Below are positions 56,545 to 64,000 of a DNA stretch of 64,000 bases, piece by piece. The notes under the pieces were generated by a model. It saw nothing but the letters and a program-made list of their open reading frames with translations, did not search any database and was not told where the DNA came from. Numbering within the stretch: position 1 is the stretch's first letter; every line of letters begins with the position of its first letter. Origin of the DNA: Azolla caroliniana (lineage: Eukaryota; Polypodiophyta); the NCBI GenBank assembly GCA_043228905.1, contig JBHGNT010000009.1, positions 7,130,001-7,194,000 on the forward strand, read 5' to 3'. The translations under genes and the position numbers were made by a program.

Positions 56545-58736
56545 ACCCCCCAGAAGAATCCTATTTTGCGGTTCGGATACAACGAGTACATGGCGCATCA
56601 TTATGCGTACATGACCCGTGTAGCGGAAGTGCGTGAGCCCGAGAGCTACTCAGAAGCGGCTAAAGACACGAATTGGCGTGCCGCAATGGAGGAAGAGATG
56701 CACACATTGGCGGAGAACAAGACCTGGGACCTGGTTGACGCACCAAGAGGGGTAAAACCGATCGGGTGTAGGTGGGTGTACAAAGTCAAGTACAACACCG
56801 ATGGCTCGGTCAACCGGTACAAGGCTCGGCTAGTGGCAAAGGGCTACGCGCAGAAGCACGGCATTGACTACGATGAGACATTTGCGCCGGTCGCGAAAAT
56901 GACGACCGTCCGTGTTTTGCTCACAGTAGCCGCGGCCAAGGGGTGGCACCTACATCAAATGGATGTAAAGAATGCGTTCCTGCAAGGTGACATTGAGGAA
57001 CAAGTGTACATGGTACAACCCCCCGGAACAAACTCCTCAGCAGTATGCCGATTGAAGAAGTCCCTTTATGGACTGAAGCAAGCCCCGCGTGCCTGGAATG
57101 CGAAGATCACGCAACAACTGCGTCGGATGGGCTTCGTCACGTCAACATCGGACTCTTCCCTGTTCATCCGGAAAGGTCGACTCCGACCGGTTAGTATTCT
57201 ACTATATGTCGATGACTTGGTCATCACCGGCGCCGACCTAGGCGAAATCGACCGCGTGAAGCTCGAGCTTGCGGAATCGTTCGACATGAAGGATTTGGGG
57301 GACCTTCATTACTTCCTCGGGATCGAAGTGATCCGTACCCCCGAAGGCATATTGATCAGCCACCGTCATTACGTGTTGGGTATGCTCTTCAAACTCGGGA
57401 TGGCCGACTGTAAGTCCGTCTCGACTCCTCTGGACAGAACCATCAAGCTTCGTCCCGATACGGGAGAGGTATGCGACCCGACTAGGTTCCGACAAATTGT
57501 CGGAAGCCTCATATACTTGACCATCACCCGACCCGACCTCAGTTATCCGGTCAGGGGTGATGAGTCAGGTTATGGCACGACCTACCGAGGTGCACCTTCA
57601 ATGTGCGCAACGCGTACTGCAGTACGTAAGTGGCACTAAGGACCGAGGACTGCTATATCGGACCGGTGCAGCTGCGCAGTTAGTCGGCTACACCGATGCT
57701 GATTGGGCTGGCAACGCCGCCGATCGCCAATCCACGTCTGGATATGCGTTCTCTCGGGAGTGCCGCGATCGCGTGTAGCAGTAAGAAGCAGCAGACAGTT
57801 GCACTATCGAGCACCGAAGCTATGTACCGAGGAGCGGCTGTCGCGACATGCGAAGCCATATGGTTGAAGCGGCTACTTAAGGAACTGCAAGCGGTGGTGT
57901 CAGATCCGACGACGATCTACTACGACAACCTCAGCAACATCCAGCTCGCGAAGAACCCCGTTTTCCACGCACGGACCAAGCACATTGAGGTGCACTACCA
58001 TTTCGTTCGAGAGCGTGTTCTTTCCGGTGAAGTCGAACTTCAGTACGTGCCGACGGATCGGCAGACTGCCGACATCTTCACAAAGCCTCTTGGTCTGGAT
58101 AAGTTGTGGCAATTCTTAGGTGCGCTCGGGTTGCGTCACCTCGATGTGCCTAACTTGAGGGGGAGAACAGTTCCGAACGACCAAGCAAGGCAGCAGGAAA
58201 GGAGCGGGGACCGCGACACCGAGTCGGTTGTCCACAACACCGAGTCGGTTGACCAGTTCGACTTTAGATCGGCTGAAGAAGCCGAGGGCGGACCCGCAGA
58301 AAGGTCCGGAAGCGGACAGAAGGGGAGCAGCCGAAGGAGAGAACCGAAGCCAACCACGCATGGGGGAGATGACGCCATTGAGGGCGAGAAGACTGAAGAC
58401 AAGTTGGAGACAACCAACTCAGACGAGAGCAAAAACCGATCGGAGGTAGCCGAGTCGGTTCGGGTGTTTGATTCAGACACGTTGAATCAACCGAGGCCCA
58501 AGCGGAAGAAAAGGCAACAGAAGAAGTGTCGACACCGCAACAGCAGAAGAGCTGATAAGGGCCACATGAGTAGACAAGCCGACCGGAAGGGTCGAAGCGC
58601 GCGGAGTCGAACAGGTCGAGGAGCGCGAGCGAGGCGTGAAGCCAGGAGGAACCAGAGCTGTGAAGATCCCGAAGAGCCTCAAGTTGAGCTTGAGGGGGTG
58701 TTGAGAGACAAGCTCAACATCGGCCGGATCGGCTGA
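56545..58736 (+). pseudogene. Element K RT, RNase H and long C-terminal extension
   Basis: RT 56566-57500: [47 protein letters not shown], catalytic YVDDLVITG, MKDLGDLHYFLGIEV. A frameshift near 57555. RNase H TDADWAGNAADRQSTSGYAF, another shift near 57770, then SSKKQQTVALSSTEAMYRGAAVA...ADIFTKPLG and the usual end NLRG at 58158. The frame stays open for ~190 more residues: highly charged, Gln/Glu-rich, then basic (RPKRKKRQQKK, GRSARSRTGRGARARREARR), reading a few codons into the 3' LTR. Confidence 0.8.
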
Positions 58737-59233
58737 AGAAGCTGAGGACCGGATCGGTTGGGACCGATTGGTTAGGCTAGTAGGAAAGATATTCCGTGAG
58801 GAATATATTTGGGAGTTAGTGTAAGAGCTCTTAATGAGGATTGAAGTACTGTCAGTAGTTCGGTCAGTCCTCCTAGGACTTGTACAAAGTGTTCATTGAA
58901 CACATATATGTTTGTTGTTGTTTTTTCCTTTAGAAAAAATATACACATATTCTTTTTGGTGTCTTATCTCTCACTCTCTCGGTCTCTCCCGCGTATACTG
59001 TGTAAGCTCAAGCTCTCCATTAAACCTGAGTGTTCTTCCTTCTGTTCTGTCTTTATACTTGCTTCCGCACGCTACTTTCTACAGAGCCCAAGTTCGGGCT
59101 ATTTCTATAAATAATATAAAGGGCAGTTGCCGTATGTGAGTCAATATATAAAGTGACTTTGTAACCTTTTGTTGGTGCGGTGGTTTATTGTTGTAACTGT
59201 TGCCCTTTTATGTATATAGATATATGCTTTGTG

Positions 59234-59267
<34 letters not shown>

Positions 59268-59371
59268 CGTATCTTGTTCTTGACTCTCTCATACGCAGGT
59301 ATTTCTTTCTCATAGATGCATATTGTGTGGTCTATTCCGCACTGACGGCTTTGCTCATTCCCAACAGTGGG

Positions 59372-59938
59372 GGGGGGGCTTGGAGGTGGGGAGGAGGGAG
59401 GGCGAGGGCGAGGCGGTGGCTGGGTGTCGGGTTCATTAGGTGAGTCGTGGTCCCCCTCTAGGTCGATCTCTCGGGGGGGAGAAGCGGGGTGTGGGGGTAG
59501 GAGGTCACGAGCACGAGCCTCATCGAACGTCATGAGTTGATACTCGCGGGAAACGTCGAGGTATAGGGCTAATTCCGGTATGTCGTCAGCCTCGAGGTCA
59601 GTGGGCCAGTTGAACGTAGCGTATTCGATGCTGAATATGTGAGTACGAACCCCAACGTCCCAGGCGGTTTGCCAAGCGCGTAATAGCCAGAGGAAACTGA
59701 AGGGGGTTACGGAGGTCGTTGTGTTTTCCAACAGGGTGCGGGTGAGGGTGTCGGCGATGTGGTGTAAGCACACCAGTGTTGTGAAGAGGTGGGCCAACTA
59801 GTCTTCGGTGACTTGCATCATGACATCAGAAGGGTAGGTGAAATAGATCAGGTCGGAGATGTCTAAGTCGGGGGTGAGGGCGGTGTGAAGGTAGGCTATA
59901 CCTTCGAGGAACAAAATGGGGAGGTGTTGGGGGAAGAG
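59372..59938 (-). CDS. Element M ORF, N-terminal visible part (unrecognised family)
   Basis: Open from the junction with H (59938) to J (59372) except for one TAG (59798-59800), where CAG would give ...VTEDQLAHLF. The visible sequence includes ISDLIYFTYPSDVMMQV, LHHIADTLTRTLLEN, SFLWLLRAWQTAWDVGV, EYATFNWPTD, LALYLDVSREYQLMTFDEA, then a Pro-rich linker. It shares FNWP and YLDV with the part beyond J, suggesting a repeated domain. The frames on the two sides of J differ by one base at a 10-G run (59369-59378), so a homopolymer change there would restore one protein. The true start lies beyond H. Confidence 0.5.
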
Positions 59939-60597
59939 TGTTGGGATTTACGGTCCCTCCGGATGGGATGTCCGGAGATGAATGACGGCAAGCCCGGTTG
60001 CGGTTACGGAACCGGAGGATGAAGAGTACCCGGCTACGGAGCCGGATGATGAAGACCCGGCTACGGAGCCGGATGATGTAGACCCCGGCTACGGAGCCGG
60101 ATGATGTACGTACCCGGAGAGAGATCCGGATGCGGGGACATATTTGTGAATATGTTTGCCAAGGGCCCTTGAGGCTATATTTGTAAATAGCCCGAAAGTC
60201 ATATGTGTATAAATATGACTTAGGGCAAACAGTTTTATGTTGCTGAAAAGTTTGCTGCTCATTTTCTGTTTTTCCACTCAAGAGGAGTGAAGAGAGAGCA
60301 GCCGAGAGAGAGAGAGAGAGAGAGAAACGAGGAGGTCGTTGCCTCTGTGTATTACCGCCGTCTGTGGCGAGAACAGCGAGCTCAAGGTCGTCGCCTTGCA
60401 GCTCGCCATTGTATACTTCTCTGTATAGTGTTGGTTTGGAGTCTTGAACTCCCGTGGTTTTTCCCGTTTAGGGTTTTCCACATTAATCACGGTGTTATCG
60501 TGTCTTTCTCTGTGTTTCCTATTTTCTGCTGCATTGATTCGTGATTTCTCGGTTGTGGCCGAACGGTGAAGGCGAATCGGAGCGTAGATTCTCAACA
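59939..60597 (+). mobile_element. 5' LTR of copia element H
   Basis: 659 bp, TGTTGGGATT...CTCAACA. Tandem TACGGAGCCGGATGATG units at 60005-60110, a (GA)n run at 60308-60325 and the CCCGTGGTTTTTCCC block. It is preceded by aagag (59934-59938), the likely target site. The other end is outside the window. Confidence 0.85.
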
Positions 60598-60600
60598 AAG

Positions 60601-60613
60601 TGGTATCAGAGCG
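60601..60613 (+). promoter_or_regulatory. Primer binding site of H (initiator tRNA-Met)
   Basis: TGGTATCAGAGCG, three bases after the LTR. Confidence 0.88.
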
Positions 60614-60628
60614 ACGGCAGTGCAGAAA

Positions 60629-63600
60629 ATGGAAGGCGGCAGCAGCGGGCAGCCGGGGATGATGGTGCTGAATGCGCAGAACTACGCCGACTGGAAGATC
60701 AAGATGGAGGATCTTCTGATTGTTCGGGACCTGTACGAACCGATTGACAGGTCGGAAATACCGAAGGGGGTACTTGAGACGGAATGGAGGCTTCTGAACC
60801 GGAAAGCCGTTGCAACCATTCGGCAATACGTAGACGTGAGCGTTCTACAACATGTGGCGAACGACACCAACGCATACGAGATGTGGCAGAAGCTGTCGGG
60901 TCTCTACGAGAGGAAGAATGCGTTGAACCGGACCTCCCTGATGAGGAAGATAGTGAACCTCAAGTACCGGGACGGCGAGAGCATGGTGGAACACGTAAGC
61001 ACGTTCATGGGATTCGTGAACCAGCTTGCGGCAATCAAGTTCCCGTTGGAGGATGCAATGCAAGCCATCATCTTGATGTGTACATTGCCGGAAAGCTGGG
61101 AGAACTTGGTGGTGACTCTCAGCACCTCCTGCACCGAAGATAACTTGTCTCTACAAACGGTAAAGACAAGTATTTTGAACGAAGAAGCGCGTCGGAGAGA
61201 TAAAGAACCGGCCTCCGACTCGAAGGCGCTGCTTACCGAATCGGATCGGGGAAGACAATGGAACCGGAGTCCTCAAAGACGGGAGAAGTCGGGGACCCGG
61301 TCGCAGTCAAGAGGAAGGCCCACATGCTTCCACTGTGGGAAGCCGGGGCACTTCCGGAAGAATTGTCGGCATTACCGAAAGGACAACGGAGCCGACGACA
61401 CCGATTCGAAGAAGTCACCGGAGAGAAACGCTGCATACCGGGGAGCCACGGACCGGAGAAGTTCGGATCGGCGAGGGCAGGACCGGAAAGGAACGACGGC
61501 ACTCGCGGCAAGTGAAGAAGAAATAATGCTCATTACCGAAGAGAGGGAGCTGAACCTTGCCGGCGCAGAGATGACCTGGGTGGTCGATTCCGGAGCGTCG
61601 TTCCACCTGACCCCGGAGAAGAAATACTTCTCATCCTACATAGCCGGTGAGCACGGCTGTGTCCGGATGGGAAATGAAGGTACGTGCCGGATTGCCGGCA
61701 TAGGAGACGTGTGGCTGATGACATCAACCGGATGCAAAATGCTGCTGAAGGATGTCCGACACGTTCCGGAGGTTCGATTGAACCTGATTTCGGCCGGGAG
61801 GCTAGACGATGAAGGCTACACAGGTAGCATCCGGAACGGCGTAATGAAGTTCAGCAAGGGGAGCTTGATAGTAGCTCGGGCCCGGAAAGTCAACACACTG
61901 TACCTGATGAATGCCCGGTTGTGTCCGGAAGAGTTGAACGTGGCAGCCGACACTGCCGGTGAGCTATGGCACAAGAGGCTGTGCCACATGAGTGAGAAGG
62001 GGATGAAGAGGCTTGCAGAGGACAACCTTATTCCAGTGAAGCATGTGCACCTGGAGAAGTGCACCGACTGTCTGGCCGGTAAGCAAAACCGGACCTCCTT
62101 CCACTCAAGGCCACCGACGAGACGTAGCGCACCATTGGAGCTGGTGCACACTGACGTGTGTCAAGTAGAAACGAAGTCACATGGCGGAGCCCAGTACTTC
62201 GTGACATTCATTGATGACCACAGCCGGAAGCTGTGGACGGCACCGTTGAAGACAAAGGACCAAGTATTGTCCGTCTTCAAAGAACTCCACGCGAGAGTGG
62301 AAAGAGAATCCGGCAAGAAACTGAAAGCGATACGAGCGGATAACGGAGGAGAATACCGAGGGCAATTTGAGGAGTATTGCCGTTCGATGGGAATCCGGCT
62401 CGAGTTTACTGTGCCGAAGACGCCGGAACTGAACGGGCTGGCCGAGAGGATGAACCGGACCATAATGGAGAGGGTCCGGAGTATGCTGGCGCATGCGAAA
62501 TTACCCAAGGGGTTTTGGGCTGAGGCGATGTCGACGGCGACATATGTGATAAATAGATCACCCTCAGTACCTTTGGACGGAGACACGCCGCAGAAAGTGT
62601 AGACCGGTAAGGAAGTGTCCTACCGGCACCTGAAGGTGTTCGGGTGTCTCGCATACGTGCATGTGGCAAAGGACCGGAGAGGAAAGCTAGATCCAAAGAC
62701 CCGGCCATGCATATTCCTCAGTTACGGCAACGACGAGTTTGGCTACCGAGTATGGGACCCGGTCGACAAGAAGATATTCAGGAGTCGAGATATCATCTTC
62801 ATGGAGGACAAGACACTCGCCGACTGGGAGTCGGAGAAGAAGATGAAGAGCTCCAAGTCGACCGGTGAGGATCAACTCTACAAGGAGCAGTCCCGACCGG
62901 CAAGAGACCGGTTAGCACTCGAGGATCCGGCCGAAGACGGTGAAGAAACAGAACCGGCCGAAGAAGATGAAAATGATACCGGAACCGGCCCCGATCCCGA
63001 AATGGATTCGGATGAAGAAGAATCGGAAGAACCGGTTACCGAAGCTCCGGAACGGAGATATCCTCTAAGAGAGAGAAGGGCCCCCCGGAGATTTCCGGAA
63101 CCAGAGCACGTGCTGCTAACCGACGAGGGGGAGCCGGAGAGCTTTGAAGAAGCGAAGCATGACACCCAGAGCCGCAGGTGGTTGAGTGCCATGCAGGACG
63201 AGATGGATTCCCTGCATGAGAACCACACATATGAACTTGTGGAGTTGCCGAAAGGAAAGCGGGCACTTCGAAACAAGTGGGTGTTCAAGCTGAAACCGGG
63301 AGATGCCGGAAACCCCCCGAGATACAAAGCCAGGATCGTGGTGAAGGGGTTCCAGCAGAAGAAGGGCGTCGACTTCGACGAGATATTTGCCCCGGTAGTG
63401 AAGATGACCTCCATCCGGACGGTGCTGAGCATAGCGGCAAGCATGGACCTCGAGGTAGAACAGATGGACGTGAAGACGGCATTCCTTCACGGTGACCTCG
63501 AAGAAGAGATCTACATGCAGCAACCGGAAGGATTCGAGAAGAAAGGAAAGGAGCACCTGGTATGCCGGTTGAAGAAGAGCCTCTACGGTCTGAAGCAGGC

Positions 63601-64000
63601 TCCCCGGCAATGGTACCGGAAGTTCGACTCCTTCATGACAGACGAAGGGTACCACAAAACGCAGACTGATCACTGCGTGTTTGTGAAGAAGTTCGAGGGA
63701 GGAGACTTTCTAATACTCCTTCTGTACGTGGACGACATGTTGATCGTCGGACGGGACCAGGGCAAGATACGGATGCTGAAGAAGGCTCTTCACCGAACCT
63801 TCTCAATGAAGGACCTGGGTCCGGCGAGGCAAATACTGGGGATGCACATCATCCGGGACCGGAAGAAGAAGCAGTTGTGGCTGTCACAGGAGAAGTACGT
63901 GACAAAGGTGCTTCAACGGTTCAACATGTCGGAAGCAAGACCGGTCGGATCAACCCTCCCGGCAAACTGCAAGCTGTCCAGGAAGCAAAGCCCCAAGACA
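60629..64000 (+). CDS. Element H gag-pol polyprotein, nearly intact, runs off window
   Basis: Starts at the ATG 16 bases after the primer site (MEGGSSGQPGMM). It is one frame for >1100 codons, with a single TAG at 62600-62602 where D has TGG. Domains: gag (~1-200), zinc knuckle CFHCGKPGHFRKNC (~232-245), protease WVVDSGASFHLTP (~318-330), integrase zinc domain WHKRLCHMSEKG...CTDCLAGK, core with VHTDVCQ / RADNGGEY / PELNGLAERMN, tail RSRDIIFMED, an acidic linker, RT with KWVFKLKPGD, KTAFLHGDLEEEIYM, catalytic LLYVDDMLIVG and MKDLGPARQILGMHI. RNase H and the 3' LTR lie outside. It is the best-preserved retroelement coding sequence here, so likely the youngest. Confidence 0.92.

Larger units (their letters stand above)
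52770..59083 (+). mobile_element. Copia element K, complete, in J's 3' LTR
   Basis: LTRs of exactly 385 bp (52770-53154 and 58699-59083), ~97% alike, with TGTTGAGAG...CTTTCTACA. The duplication gagcc is on both sides (52765-52769 and 59084-59088). The primer site TGGTATCAGAGTGCG touches the 5' LTR (53155). A GAGGGGG tract precedes the 3' LTR. It is related to L. Confidence 0.93.
47498..59366 (+). mobile_element. Copia element J, with K nested in its 3' LTR
   Basis: The 5' LTR is 47498-47817 (320 bp, TGTCGAATAC...CCCAACA). The 3' LTR starts at 52718 after a GGGGGAG tract, is interrupted at 52769 by K, and resumes at 59089-59366. The target duplication gtggg is at 47493-47497 and 59367-59371. 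J has inserted in the M ORF. Its coding relatives are in E. Confidence 0.9.

Overview
This is nuclear DNA of a land plant, almost certainly a vascular plant. The only recognisable host gene is a three-exon, intron-containing root-cap/LEA-related gene on the minus strand (39564..37919). It encodes a secreted protein of about 358 residues of the Root_cap family. No bacterial, organellar or CRISPR features are visible. I cannot place the species more precisely. Two short LINE pieces look unlike the usual plant L1 type.

Almost everything else is nested LTR retrotransposons. Left block (1-27.1 kb): a diverged LTR ending at 587, a truncated LTR (592-1055), a partial gypsy element (gag plus 5' LTR, to 2925), a copia element on the minus strand (A, 2930-5925), and a copia element on the plus strand (D, 5926-9640). 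Copia element E (minus) follows, and its 5' LTR is split by a structurally complete Ty3/gypsy element G (14219-23453). G carries two solo LTRs of its own (18561-19797 and 20583-21582). Decayed LTRs and a 5'-truncated copia (F) run to 27121.

Middle block (27.1-45.5 kb): a 3.5 kb gag-only LTR element (C, 27526-31026) sits inside another LTR (Q). Then come a copia deletion derivative lacking RT and RNase H (L, 32232-36333), a quiet AT-rich stretch with the host gene, and a mosaic of copia, LINE and tRNA-like scraps.

Right block (45.5-64 kb): an LTR element M (minus) carries a long proline-rich ORF of unrecognised family directly against its 3' LTR. M is split by copia J. J's 3' LTR is split by copia K, and K's gag is split by a solo LTR (B2). 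This gives a four-level nest with a clean target-site duplication at each of the three inner levels. M is interrupted again by a nearly intact copia H that runs off the right edge.

Main observations: (1) the gypsy-type LTRs have 4-bp target duplications that all fit [A/C]CG[C/T], whereas the copia elements have ordinary 5-bp duplications. (2) These gypsy-type elements have a primer site matching the 3' end of tRNA-Trp. (3) Several LTRs contain tRNA-like A-box/B-box modules. (4) The M ORF is a candidate new protein family. (5) Inactivating stop codons are mostly TAG, as expected if methylated CAG/CGG/TGG sites decay.
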